From Gymnopus androsaceus JB14 (lineage: Eukaryota > Basidiomycota > Agaricomycetes > Agaricales > Omphalotaceae): a DNA stretch of 64,000 bases. Below are positions 46,759 through 58,412 of the stretch, one piece after another. Below the pieces are notes generated by a model. The model was given only the letters and a program-made list of their open reading frames with translations. It had not been told where the DNA came from and ran no database searches. A program made the position numbers and the translations under genes. The stretch is from NCBI GenBank assembly GCA_009733575.1, contig ML769392.1, positions 522,653-586,652 of the forward strand, in the 5' to 3' direction. Numbering within the stretch: position 1 is the stretch's first letter; each line of letters begins with the position of its first letter.

Positions 46759-47589
46759 TGCTTCAATAGTTGCTCGATTAATATTCCAAGCTGAGTTGGA
46801 GAGGAGTACCGAGTGGCGGCGTTTAAAGAAAGAATTATTTAAATTGAAGTTACGCGACGCGTTGATCTTTCTGCGTGATAAGATAAGATCAAAGAGAATG
46901 CAGTATACACTGGCATTCATTTCGTTTTTGTTTCTTTGAAGACTGAGGCTTACAACATACAGTATGAAGCATAAGGAAACAATGTATCTAGCCTTTCCTG
47001 GAACGAACTTGTAATCACCAAAACTCGAGAATATCTCATTTCTTGGTACTTTCCGAGTCAACCTTGTCCAAAACCCTATAAATGTCCTTCTCGTTAAAAA
47101 CTTCGACCTCCTTCTGCCACTAGTGTTGCCGCGGCTCGTGTGACTAGCCGGCTCCCCGTCATATTTTAAAAAGACGTTCTGTAACCTTGCTGCAACCGCC
47201 ATCTCACATCCATTCATCGACCCGCGGGTCATCCGAAAACCACTGTAGTAAGATATGAAACCATCAACTCCGGGCTGGCAGAGACTCTTGCTTGATTTAA
47301 GATTGAGGCAAAAAAAACATTGAAGAAACGTTATGTAACTTGAATTGATACAAATTGTCGAGTTGTTGTCGAGACTGTCGGGCTAGTAGAAGAGAAGTAG
47401 AATGATTGGGTTGGGAAGACAGCATCGAATATAAATAATAAAGACTTCTCGGGGAAATTTCTCGGATTTCCGAGAGTGAAGAAAAACCCTTCCTCATGGA
47501 AAGACCAATTCAGAGATGAAATAGGTAATTACAGCTGAAATAAGACGGAGTGCGTTACGCGTAACACGTGACACTCACTCCATTGATTC
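46759..47589. other. divergent intergenic region
   Basis: Minus-strand frames here (46.8-47.5 kb) lack motifs and splice logic. Nothing else seen. Confidence 0.45.
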
Positions 47590-49777
47590 ATGGTGGGAAT
47601 AGCTGCATATCGCTTGTTTGACATCCTCGCCCCAGTGCCTTCTCCGCCCTCAACCGCTGGCGAGCTATATAGCGTACTCATTTCGAAATATGGCTGGCCT
47701 CCTCAGCTGACGCGCTTCGCTGTACCGAAAGAGCCCTTCGTCGCCACTACAAGTTGGCAGGCGGTTGCAGATGACAAGACTTTAGAAGAAGGAGGGCTAG
47801 AAAAATGGTGTACAATCTTCTGCGACGCCAACATTATATCTTTCACTCCTCACGAGGAATCCCTCAGCGTTCGATACATCGATGCTTTCGGCATTTTTGA
47901 TGGTGAGTTGAGTTGGAAAATAATAAATTTAGTGAAGCTGACTTGAACTCCAGATATCATGTATAAGCAGATTCCTGTCGCTTTGTGTCTCAGTTCTTTG
48001 AACGAGATTGTCTGTCATGGTCCACGAGTTCTTTGAACCCTATGACCTTGACTTTGCGCTCAGATTGAACAATCCTCGTTATCAGCAATTACACAGAGAC
48101 AAACCAAATACCGTTATTCTCACTTTCCCCTTCCGCGACGGCGATCTCCAGTCCAACCTGAGACCTGCAAGCCTTGTGTCAGCGTTACAGGACCGGACAC
48201 GCGACACCGTATGGAGAAGCGGGTATTTAAAAGACACTTGCCCTCATAGCTTGCGATTCACTCAACCCCCAGATAAGGTTTATGTTATTGCACAGTGGGA
48301 GTGTGAGTATCACAGCGTGCCTTTAGTAAAAATCAAAACTGACAGCACTGTAGCTTTGACGCGTCTACAAACTCTTTCTCCAATCCAAAGACTTCAACGG
48401 GATTTCCTGTCGTTACAGATCAGCAATGTAACACCCTCCGCTGGTGGAAAGTGTTCGGAATTCGCCCTCCGCCAACGAAACGAGGACTATTTTCTTTGTG
48501 GACGACCGTACAGTAAAGCACCTGTACTTCCACCCACCCTATACTCCCGGATTCTTGCGGAGGCTGTCGATGCTCGATCCGAGGACCCAGATTCGACCGA
48601 CGAGATGATTTACAAAAATCTTGAATCCATTATGCCGGAGATCTATGACAATGAAAATACAAGGATGGTTGAAGTCCGACGGATCATGAATCAGTACGGC
48701 TTTCAGTTCGAGGTATCTACGATCAAGGAGTCCGTCAGAAAGGATGATGGTCGCGCATTCGATATCGGGGTTGAAATTACACTTAACGCTTCATCGTTCT
48801 TGGCCCGCTATGGGTATAAAGAGGGAAAGAATAGGACCGGCGCGGAGGCCTTTTTCGAAGGGCTTCTGTGTTACCGAAGCGGATGTAAAATAATGTCTGA
48901 CGCGGCGGTTCTCAACAGCAATTTCCCTGCTCTCCTGACGACAGTTATTGGTATGTTGAATCTATTGCTTCTTTTCTACTTGCTCTTATTTGGCTTTCAG
49001 GAAACTGTCTCTCAATATATGTTTGTAGCTTCGTAGAACGACCCATCTCCCAGCTTGTCTGCGAATACACATTTGGTTACGATAGATCAGATGAGAACCA
49101 GCGGCTCCGGGGTTTACGAACCATCCATGTCCTTACCAGCACTCTTCAAAAACTTGAGCAACATTATACGTCACCATCGTTCCTCCATCCTGGCGTCAAT
49201 CATCAGCCCGAATTTCCTTATCCTCGATCATGCAAGGCCACAAACTCTGCCGAAACAATCGCCTTCACATACGACGAGCACTTATATAGGGACCACAGAC
49301 TTTTCAAAGTTAGCCTCGATGATGGAGGGAAGGCTGTAATCAAGTACGCTCAACAATATGGGAAAGACGCACACCTCGCAGCGGAAAAAGTCGGGTTTGC
49401 TCCTAAACTCCTAGGGTATGAGGAGCTCGCAGGAGGTTGGAAGTTAATTCTGATGGAAGACCTATTCCATATGACAGAGTTTGCCTTGGCCCCCTCTATT
49501 GCTTTCGGAGTGCCGGGAACTGCTGCGGGAACGACTAACCGAATTCCATGCAACTGGTTTTGTTCACGGGGATCTACGACCTCACAATATCCTCGTTTCA
49601 TCCGACGGTGATGTCAAGGCCATTGATTGGGATTGGGGAGGGTTAGAGTCACTTGTGAAATACCCTCGCGACCTGAATCGAGGGATGAATCTTTGGAGAC
49701 CAGAAGAGGTTGACGATTTGAAGCCCATACTACAAGCTCATGACCAGGCTATGCTGGAAAATTTCATAGATTCTTAG
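47590..49777 (+). CDS. atypical kinase-like protein (APH/protein-kinase fold)
   Basis: A long N-terminal region of unknown fold (YGWPPQLTRFAVPKEPF, DLDFALRLNNPRYQQL, ERPISQLVCEYTFGYD) is followed by a kinase-like end: the Lys strand KAVIKYAQQYG, GFAPKLLGYEELAGGWKLILMEDL (hinge), the catalytic loop FVHGDLRPHNILVS and the metal-binding IDWDWGG. HGDLRPHN plus a following D is the APH/atypical kinase arrangement. Expanded families like this are common in agarics and their substrates are unknown. Two frame breaks seem needed, near 48000 and near 49470-49490, so it could be an old gene on the way out. Confidence 0.6.
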
Positions 49778-50092
49778 CGCCTTCACACTTCCAGCTTCTC
49801 TGTTTTGTTTCTTCATAGTGAAGTTTATACGTCTATGCATTAACCAATAGTGTGTTGTTGTGTACTATACTCCTTGTATGTGCATTAATTTCCCCAATGT
49901 CCCTAAATGATCATGGACAACTCAGGCGGCATATGTTCGTGGCATAGAGTCACCAGTGAACATGCTCATTCTATTTCTCAACTTTTAAGGTCAAACAGCT
50001 CGATTTCCAGGGTCGGAGTAAGACGAGAGAGAAGGTGAAAAATGAAGGATACACAAAAATGACTGGTATTCTTCAATTTTACTTTGTAACAT

Positions 50093-50453
50093 GGCTCTAA
50101 ACACGCTCCAACTAACTCCCTACAATCTCCCACCACTTATCCTTCTCGTCAATTCGGCAAGCGTCCCGCGCCTTCAATCACCTCCAACTTGATCTCCTTT
50201 TCAGCCGCAAGCTTCTCATTCTACGCATCCCTCAACTTGGCCATCCCCATCGCGACTTTACCTGCCTCACAACCAGCAATACCTTTGGGACATTCTCCCC
50301 AGCACCGGAATCCAGCAACTTTCTGGACATACCCACTCCGTCGATCAAATTATAATCCCTCGATATATCAGCAATTAGGGCGAAGCCTTATAGTGTTGTA
50401 AATGTGATCTGGATACGAGGGAGTCGATGTGGGGGAATAGGCCATTTAAAAGG
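50093..50453 (-). pseudogene. relic of the CMD/hydrolase gene 3' end
   Basis: This stretch matches 53991-54355 (for example CTCTAAACACGCTCCAAC and ACATACCCACTCCGTCGAT). It has small deletions, and the frame is lost in both halves. Nothing of the 5' part of the parent is present. Confidence 0.85.
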
Positions 50454-50512
50454 TATCTCGTAGCTGTCGCTACTCTCAAAAATTGCTCAAAAACTTATAT
50501 TCATTATTACAC

Positions 50513-51220
50513 AGGAATGTCACAGCATCTGTCCCAAAATCGTATCGAAGAGCCAGTATGGCTTGGACCTACCGACTTATCGTTTCTTCGAGAACAAATG
50601 TCTAAAAAACAGATACCCAGGTAGAAATCCTCGAGGCTCAAATCTCCGAGTTGACGCGTCAAAAAGATGCAAAACTCGTCGGGCTTGCTTCGTTCCGAAA
50701 CATTCTCTCGCCCGGTGGAGATCCTCTCCGAAATCTTTGAGCTCCCCTTCCTGAGAATGGTATTTTCCATTCCAAGCATACCATTGGCTTATACACGCGC
50801 AATCTTTCTAGAGTGTGCGGCTGGGAGAAAGGTCGCTCTTACGACTCCCCGACTCCGGTCGAAGCTCTGTTTTGATTATAAGGAACACACCAAAATTGTG
50901 CGACCAAAGTTGAGTGGGTCAAAGAGTGGACTAATCGTAGTCGAGGTCTCCTCTTGGATGTGCATCTTTCTTTATTTCTAGATGACAGACAGTCACTACA
51001 GTTCCTGAAGCAAATATTGTTTTTTCGCCACCGAATTCGAACACTGGATGTAGCGGGTATGTGGAATCATACCTTGCGCTTTTTCCGTCTACCGCGCTCT
51101 TCTGTTTCACAGTTGGAACAAGTCAAGGCTCTTTCAATCGAGAAAAACCTCGAAGCTGATGTATGCCTTTTACCCAACAAAATCCAGGCGTTTCCGACTC
51201 GGATCCGACAGAACAATTGA
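50513..51220 (+). pseudogene. F-box/LRR-like gene remnant
   Basis: Fragments in different frames read LSFLREQMSKKQ, AQISELTRQKDAKLVGL, then EILSEIFELP (the agaric F-box core) and a C-terminal LRR-like part (LLDVHLSLFLDD, FFRHRIRTLDVAGMWNHTL). Stops and frame changes between the blocks make an intact protein unlikely. Substrate recognition for an SCF ligase would be the role of an intact copy. Confidence 0.55.
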
Positions 51221-51548
51221 AAACATTGATGGTCGCATCTAGTGCTCAGATAGGCAATCCACCTATTTTGTGGACACTTTGCACGCATGCAAAGGTCATG
51301 TCAACTTAGACCTTGACCTTCCAGTTCCAACAGCCCCCACCAAAATCACCAGCACCGACATCATCATGCTATATCCGTGAGGTTTTTCCTCCTGCTGCAG
51401 CTGATTTTCAGCGCCGCTCTGCTACTTTGACACTGGAAGATTCGAATTGCAACGAGGAATCTGGTTATCTTCTAAAAAATACATATGTGGTCATAACTGT
51501 AGAATTTGCCTACTACTTACAGTGACCATCTGGTAACGAAAAAGATGA
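51221..51548. other. short intergenic gap
   Basis: A small plus-strand frame at 51313-51525 has no motif. Nothing supported. Confidence 0.4.
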
Positions 51549-52878
51549 CTACGCATTACACATGCGCTTGTGCCCTCCCTTGGACCAATTCATTTTCTGA
51601 CACTCAGGAGAACAGTACGCAGCTTTCTTGCAGCGTGAACAGAGTTTCAATGTTGGTTTTCCTACCGTCTTGCACTGGAGAGTGATTCAGTTATTTGGAG
51701 AATCTCGGAGTTAAACATATTCAAACAACCTACCAGAGCATTATTACATCGAGATAATTTCTGTTCTGCAGTAAGCCTTACTGCTTGAGCATGCACTTGA
51801 AGAGATTCCGACTAGGATAGAGACATATCAGATCGTTTTTTTCAAGTACCATTGTTGAATGGTCTTACCGGTCCAGTGAATTCACATTTTCCATGGATAC
51901 CCCACTCCTTAAATCCACGTATATTTTGAAGGAGGCCATCTGTCACCTTGACCTCCTGTGAATCCTCTCCATAACCCACTGATTCGATGTCCCGTAGAAG
52001 AAGCAACCATTCGCGAGCGCTTTTCTCGTCTTCACAACCCGCACAGAGTCGGAATGCATCATACGATTTAACTGTAATATCAAACGGATGGCCTTCTTCT
52101 GCCATGATGATACATTGGCGTTCAATATCTTTGATGATTTTTCGGACAGTGATCTGGGAGAAACGTGTTGGAAGCTGAATGGTAACTGTATTCTCAGCCA
52201 TCCTGCGCTCTGATCTACGGCGATCCGCAGAGGACTTGGAACACAGTTTACAGACACATGTGAACCCATAGGCAGTTTCAAGCTTGGAGCTGTATTTCGA
52301 TCCAGCATGGAAGTCGGTAAGCGTAAACTCATACAACTGCTTGTAGGATACTTCGACTTCATTGCCTTCACAAATGTCGGCCATTGCATATAGCACTGAA
52401 TGGATACCCCCATTAGGTGCACCTACTGTAAGGATAGTTACAGCACTGACGCACCTTCAGCAGATTTGTCTTCTTGCCAACTATACATGGCATTAGGAAT
52501 ACAAGCATGGTTTGCACGGCAAATCGTCGGGAAAAGACCCCTCGCAGAGTCACCCATTGGGAGGAAATGTGGAAATCGGCCAAAAACAGGTGCTAGCCGA
52601 GGATCCGGAGGCTGCGAATCCAATGGCAATGGCAGCTCAGGAAATGAAAGGAGTACAGAGAGCTTATCGTCGGAAGTCATTATGGACAAGATATCGGCTT
52701 CGTAAATCCGAGTCCCAGAGGGAGTGAGTCGAAGCGATATTGCAGGACTTTCGCACATGAGCAAAGTACCTCGAAGAATGTTTTCCAAAGCAATGATCCC
52801 TTTTCCTTTGCCATTGATCTCACAGATCTTGATCTTTGGTGAGACAAAGGATCTGTTAATGGAGGTTGGCGAGGATTC
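51549..52878 (-). CDS. SET domain protein with C-terminal MYND finger
   Basis: A putative protein-lysine methyltransferase. Start is ATG 52878-52876 (MESSPTSINRSF). The SET domain shows GKGIIALENILRGTLLMCE, the cofactor-site segment RANHACIPNAMYSW and EVEVSYKQLYEFT, with post-SET Cys in YGFTCVCKLC. The end is a MYND zinc finger: CKTVGKPTLKLCSRC, YCSPECQKMNW, then HKRMC. In animal SMYD proteins the MYND finger splits the SET domain near the N-terminus; here it lies at the far C-terminus, an order also found in fungi. The intron at 52423-52454 would be only 32 nt. Confidence 0.8.
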
Positions 52879-53423
52879 CATGAAGATGATTCTGATTAAC
52901 AAGTATGGTATCAAGCGAAGATACCACAATGTCGAATCAAAGGATTATCGGTGATGAGTGGAAAGAGACCAAGGAACGGGCTTGACGCGTTAGGGTTAGG
53001 GTGAAAGTGGGCCAACCAATAGGTATATGAGAGATATTCCTTTCATTCATCTGACGGCGTTCAAGTCTGGTGCGCCTAAACCTTGCACAATCTCGTATCA
53101 AACTCCTATCCTTCAAAATCGGTCAAATAACCACCCATCCCCTATTCATGATCGCAGATCCCACCTATTAATTCGCAGAATCTGGAGGTAGGATAGGAAG
53201 ACGAAGTTCATGTAGCGTGGCCGGGAGAGAGAGAGGTGCCCTGGCGGAGTATAAAGGCGGGAGATGCCAGCGCAATAGCTGTAAACTTCTAAGTGGAGTT
53301 ACAGGACAGGCGTTGTGGGCCATGCTAGTATGCCACACGAGCTTGAAGGATATACCGATATTTCTTCACCCTCGCGGATACCGGTTACGACGCAGTTAAA
53401 CAAAAGTCCGACGACGTTCTAGT
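52879..53423. other. intergenic, no gene seen
   Basis: No coding signal. It includes two adjacent TTAGGG hexamers near 52991. Confidence 0.45.
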
Positions 53424-53930
53424 CTAGGACCACTGGACGCTCACTCACTTTTCGACCAGACACTTATAATACTGGTGAATCTCTTTTGCGGTAGAGTATA
53501 CTCTGGCCAGTCTGGACTCGAACACCTGGACATCTGAATGTACGGTAAACCGGTGTACTAAACTCACTTGATAATTCACTGAAGGAATATCGTATCGACA
53601 TTCAGGATATCTGAGCCAGGGTCAGTGGACTGTGAACTTTGAGCAGAGTCGACGGATTGAAGTCGTCCGAGTCGATACTTACTGATGCCAAAACCAAGTC
53701 CCTCCAACATCGTTCCTCGTTCCATATATGTTAGTTCAATTTATCCTTGTTGGACGTCGACATCATGAGCCAAAGATGTTCCTGATAATGGCGATAATTT
53801 AATGGGATGGGTCAAAGTAGGGAGCTGAGAAACACTGGTAGTAGTACGTACTGTCCAAATTTTTGATCATATCCTCTCTCATTCTCTGAAGGCTATGGTC
53901 TCGAGTGGGAGTCTGTCATAATGGAAAGAG
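53424..53930 (-). pseudogene. relic of the BVMO gene 5' part
   Basis: This stretch follows the parent at about 45230-45890 block by block: CTTTTCGACCAGAC, CTTATAATACTGGTGAAT, ACTCTGGCCAGTCTGGA, CCAAAACCAAGT, TTGGACGTCGACATCATGAG and CTCTCTCATTCTCTGA. It is on the same strand, with several deletions (including the GAGISG region) and lost exon structure. It ends about 68 bp from the stop of the intact hydrolase gene. Confidence 0.88.
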
Positions 53931-53997
53931 TAAAAGGCTCATTATTTATTTACTGTGACAATGTTACTTATACTGTTTGTTCAATACTCGAGTGGCT

Positions 53998-55620
53998 CTA
54001 AACACGCTCCAACCAACTCCCAACAACCTTCCACCACTTGTGGGTTTCGTCAACCATGGGCAAGTGTCCCGCGCCTTCAATCACCTCCAACTTGATCTCC
54101 TCTTTAGAAAGCTTCTCATTCCACGCATCCCTCAACTTGGCCATCCCCATCGCAACTTTACCTGCCCCGTCCAGCGAACCCGCAACCAACAATACCTTTG
54201 GGTCATTCTCCCCAGCACCGGAATCTAATAATTTTCTGGACATACCCACTCCGTCGATGAGATTATAATCCATCAATGCACTAGCACCTAGGGCGAAGCC
54301 TTGTAGGGATGTAGATGTGATCTGGGACATGAGGGAGTCGATGCGGGGGGATAGGCCATTGATGGATGGAGCGGTGCCAGTGAGGACCTGCTCTCCAATG
54401 GGATACATCTTCATCGAACAGTTGCTCGGGGAAGGGAACCACCGCGGGAGGGTGACCTCTGCGAGTTTCTCCATCCCATCCGAGTTTGCTAGCTGAATCC
54501 TCTCCTCCCAAGCCTGCTTATTCCCCTCTGGGGTCCTCGGACCTGTATCACACGCTACAACCGCTTTCGCGAGACCCGGGTACATGGCAGCGAAAGCGAG
54601 TGCAGAAGCGCCACCTTGGGAGACACCAATGACTGCGTGGACTGGGGGAACGGAGTCGGTAGAGGCGCGAATAGAGGAACCAGAAGGCATGATAATCGAC
54701 GAAATGAGAAACGCGATATCTGATGCAAGCAGGGGAATGGTGCATTGTAATCCAGGACCGGAGGAAGACTTGCCGTGTCCTCTTTGATCGAATAAGAGGA
54801 CGTTGTAGGTCTTGTATCTCCCTAACCAACCTCCGCGTCCTGGCCGTGGCGCCAACAGTCCTCCCAAAGCCCACTCCCACATTCCGGTATTGGTGAGCAA
54901 GGAATTGGAGCAGACTACCCACTCCCCATCCTTGTCGTCTGTTACATAGGTCTCTGCGTGTAGATAAGCGCCATCTTCGTCGGGCAGTGGAATGCGGTGG
55001 GTGGACTTGGTGTGCGGCCAAGGGACAGTCGAGGAAGACATGCCTGCGACATCGAGGGATACGAGGAATCGGGAGACCATGTTGTATGAGGACACGATAG
55101 AGGCGCATTCTACCAGGAACGAGGGGTCCGCCGTGGAAAGAGCAGCAGCCAAAGTCAGCGTGACTTTGGCTGGGACCTTGACAGTACTAGTAGAATAGTG
55201 TGCAAACGCCAAAGCTGCGCGTTGGAGTGGAGAGAGAATCGAGTCTGTCTCTTCTTCTTCGCCGGTGTACGTCGTATCCCTAACCAAATACAACTGTTCC
55301 GTAGTCAATCCTGCATCTCGAGCAACATGCTCATGATGGATCCATTCAAATGCTGCATGGTTCAGCGCAGCTACACGCAGAATCATAATCTCCCTTACAT
55401 CCCCTCCTAATTTCCCCTTTGTTCTGACCGCTCCAAGTAGCGTATTCCATCCTTCAGCAAACGCAGGGACGTTGAGCAGCGTTCCATCGAGCGGGGACAG
55501 TCCACGAGCTCCACGACGCTCTCGGATAGCATCAGCGATGGGCGACGAGTTGGGAGGTGGGTACACAGGCGCGACTAGTCGGGAGGTCATTGTGCGAGTG
55601 AGAGCAAGCAACCTTTGCAT
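53998..55620 (-). CDS. CMD-domain / alpha-beta-hydrolase fusion, single exon
   Basis: An uninterrupted 540-codon frame, starting ATG 55620-55618 (or at a second Met 10 residues in). Residues about 20-190 resemble the carboxymuconolactone-decarboxylase fold (SPLDGTLLNVPAFAEGWN, GDVREIMILRVAALNHAAFEWIHHEHVA, with the E..HH helix). From about residue 215 an alpha/beta hydrolase follows: LLFDQRGHGKSS, the nucleophile GVSQGGASALAF, the Asp in VAGSLDGAGK and the His in EGAGHLPMVDE. The hydrolase half resembles 3-oxoadipate enol-lactonases or esterases. Both activities would suit an aromatic or ketone catabolic step, but substrate is unknown. Unlike its neighbours it has no intron. Confidence 0.85.
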   Translation of the reverse strand: MQRLLALTRTMTSRLVAPVYPPPNSSPIADAIRERRGARGLSPLDGTLLNVPAFAEGWNTLLGAVRTKGKLGGDVREIMILRVAALNHAAFEWIHHEHVARDAGLTTEQLYLVRDTTYTGEEEETDSILSPLQRAALAFAHYSTSTVKVPAKVTLTLAAALSTADPSFLVECASIVSSYNMVSRFLVSLDVAGMSSSTVPWPHTKSTHRIPLPDEDGAYLHAETYVTDDKDGEWVVCSNSLLTNTGMWEWALGGLLAPRPGRGGWLGRYKTYNVLLFDQRGHGKSSSGPGLQCTIPLLASDIAFLISSIIMPSGSSIRASTDSVPPVHAVIGVSQGGASALAFAAMYPGLAKAVVACDTGPRTPEGNKQAWEERIQLANSDGMEKLAEVTLPRWFPSPSNCSMKMYPIGEQVLTGTAPSINGLSPRIDSLMSQITSTSLQGFALGASALMDYNLIDGVGMSRKLLDSGAGENDPKVLLVAGSLDGAGKVAMGMAKLRDAWNEKLSKEEIKLEVIEGAGHLPMVDETHKWWKVVGSWLERV

Positions 55621-55696
55621 TTTAATCGATCATCAATCGGAATCCATTTTCTCCGTTTCCAATCCGCGGGTGTCCGCGTCGCGTACTAAATCTAAT

Positions 55697-57282
55697 CTAA
55701 TCAAGCACACCACCCTCCGCACCCTTTTCGTCCATCTCCTTCACCAACATTTCGTTCGCTTGATTCGTCTTCTCCGCCTCCCTCGAAAGCCTTCCCTTCC
55801 CTCTAAGCAGCTCTACCTCTCTCCATGCTTTCCTTGCTGCTGCAAGCACATTTCCTTCTGGGTTGGAGTTGGACTCGGAGTCGTCCTCTGCATATGTCTC
55901 GATGAATTTAGACACATGCATTACAAAGTCATCCTTCGATCCCCCAGCACCCCCAATAACATCCCTAACCCCCTCAAAAAACCTCTCCATAACAGTCATA
56001 TTATGCATCACGAGCAGTGTATGTGCTGACATTTCGTGCGTGTGAAGGAGGTGATGCAGGTAGGCTTTTGTATAGGGTTGGTGAGCGCCAGCCAGAGTGG
56101 TACTGGGGGCATCTATAGAACTATGCCGGATAATTTCGTCCGCTGGAATCGAATACGGAGAACACGAAGGACACGTACAGCCGATTCCCAGCGAAGTGAA
56201 ATCCCGTCTATACTTGTCATCATATAGATTATACCCTAGATCATGAAGTTGTTGTTGGCCTCCTGCAATTGCAACAGGAAACCCAAAATCTAACGCAACC
56301 CCCACATCTGCAGCCCTCTGCGCCCACTGCGTATCGAACAGATCCACACCCACATCTCGAATCAGACGAAGCATTTCGTGCGGGCCGCACGCGGAGGTGA
56401 CTAGACGCGGTTTGGTCCTCGGGAGGGGCCGTAAGGAGGCTTGCAGTAAAGTGCAAATCGACTCGTCGGGCGCTAGCGCTAGTCGTAGAGGAACCAAATC
56501 AAACACGTATCCAGCTACGCCTTCATCGAGACTTTTCATCGGATGTATCGCATCCGCGTCTTTACCATGTACCACTTCTAGTAAAGAATCCGAAAAAGCT
56601 TTACGAGCGGGTATACTCGCTCCACCTGCCATTTGGACGAAAAGCATCGGGCTTGAGGCTGAGAGCGCTCCTAACAACCCCTGCAACCACAAGGCCGATC
56701 GCTCAATACTTTTCGTAATCCGTTTCTGCGAATACGACGGAGGCGTGAACGGAATGTCGGATAGAGAAAATGCGATATCGGGTTTGAGTGAGCGCACATA
56801 CTCCTGCCAATCGTGCGGAGTGACTCTTCGTACTCCCCGGATACAGTTGGCGGTAACGTATGTGTTGGTATTGGCTGGCATTTCTCTTCCATCTGAGGGA
56901 TCCCGAAGGGACATGGAGAGCAGATAATCGTTTTCATCGAGTCCGAGGAACGAGTTGAGTCGAGGCTTATCCCCGTGTTGAGGTTGTAGTAGAGTCGGAA
57001 TCGGAGGGCTGTGTTCTAGGCTATCTATACCTCGTAAGCAAGCGGATATATACTTGAGTAGTATTACTTGGACACTCACAAACTCTCAAAAGAAACATGA
57101 ACCCATCTAATCGCTCTCGTTCGTTTCACATTATCATTCGAAAGATGAGGCACGATGCCTCGCGATGTGCATGTTAAGATCCCTGGAGTTGAGATTTTGG
57201 GCTTTCCGGTGCGGAGAAGGAGTTCTGCTGTACGAGGGCTAAAGATGGAGCTAGAGTCGATGGTACTGGTTAGAGAAAACAT
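55697..57282 (-). CDS. queuine tRNA-ribosyltransferase accessory subunit 2 (QTRT2)
   Basis: This subunit pairs with the catalytic QTRT1 to exchange guanine-34 for queuine in tRNA-His, -Asn, -Asp and -Tyr. Start is ATG 57282-57280, one intron follows near 57070, and the second exon is over 1.3 kb. Family blocks are TPGILTCTSRGIVPHLS, LSMSLRDPSDGREMPAN, FVQMAGGASIPARKAFSD, TSACGPHEMLRLIRDVGVDLFDTQWAQRAADVGVALDFGFP and the zinc-binding CTCPSC with a downstream His. The length of about 500 residues fits. The splice phase at the intron is not clean, so one base may be missing there. Confidence 0.88.
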
Positions 57283-58076
57283 GATGGATGATGGATTGGG
57301 AAAAAAGCGTTGCCGCCCATTGATGGGCGCTTAATCACCTCCTAATGCTTTCGTCTTTGGTTCGGAAGGCGAGCTCAGAGCTGTGGACGAACCTGTTGGA
57401 TCAGGTAGACGAGGCTCCGTAAGCAGTTCGGTAGAACGACGCCATTGGTACTAGTTTAGTACTGTACTTTATCAGAAATCAGGACTGGATACCAATAAGG
57501 GACAAAATGCTCGATTTTTTTCGTCTCTATTATTCCTCCATTTGGGAATCTCCTGCAGACAAGCTAGCTGATAAATTTATCAAGAAGCTTCGTAAGGGAT
57601 TTAGCCTGCCTTACGCCTCTCAAGTTGTATAAAAGGACTGGGGATATCGATAGACTACGGAGAACTCTCAGCCCTGGCAGATTGGTTCTCCGGCGAGGGT
57701 GTAAATTTTTACAGCCCGATAAGAGATGGATGGATGCGTCCATTATCATGGTTGGGGTGGTGTTGCATTGGATAGTCCTCGACCGCTCGCCGACGTTTTC
57801 TCTCAGTGGTGAAAAAAAGTAGCGATGTCTCGATGGAAAAGTTCAGTCATTGGCGAACAGTGGTGAATTCAAAACCTTTACTACAAGTACAATAACGGTT
57901 GCTTTGATTGCGAGATTGAAGAAGCATAAAAAATTTCTGGCAACTGCATGGTGTATCAGAAAGAGCTGAAATGGTTGATAAAGTACACGAATTCATCTCG
58001 GTTTAGTTTGCAAGGCCAGAGATGAGATGTTGTAGCAAGGTCATATTTATCGCTCGCAAAATAGTCAATACGATGA
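57283..58076. other. intergenic, no gene seen
   Basis: No domain or splice pattern found on either strand. Confidence 0.5.
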
Positions 58077-58412
58077 TCATCTAGTAGAGTAAATGGTTAG
58101 GATAATGAAGGCGGCTTGTAGGATTAGAGCATGGCGTACTCCAAATACGAAACGCTCAAACGCGTCATCTGGGACGGGAACTTGAGCAGCAGGCCGAGCG
58201 AGAGCATCTTCCTGAACCTGGGTCGATCAATAAAACAAAATTAGTGGTTACACTGAGCCAGTGAAGTTTGATTCACGTACAGCGGCCTGATTTGCAGCCT
58301 CAGCTTCTGCACGTCTAGTACGATCGGCAGTCTTGTACGGTTCATATTTTCTAGAGCAGGATGGATGGTCAGTACAAGACAAAGGAAATAATTAGAGGAC
58401 GCACTGTGCCAT
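58077..58412 (-). CDS. 69-residue single-pass membrane protein
   Basis: Exons 58412-58405 (MAQ), 58350-58281 and 58217-58077 join in phase. The protein is charged for about 40 residues (KTADRTRRAEAEAANQAA) and ends in one hydrophobic helix, HALILQAAFIILTIYSTR. It is too short to be found by ordinary gene prediction. I do not recognise it; mitochondrial or ER tail-anchored proteins have this shape. Confidence 0.6.

Noticed and set aside
46696..47500. Minus-strand frames upstream of the coiled-coil gene
   Set aside because: Composition changes, no family motif, and the supported gene already starts at 46758.
52985..53000. Telomere-like TTAGGGTTAGGG
   Set aside because: Only two hexamers; too short to distinguish from chance, and genes continue on both sides.
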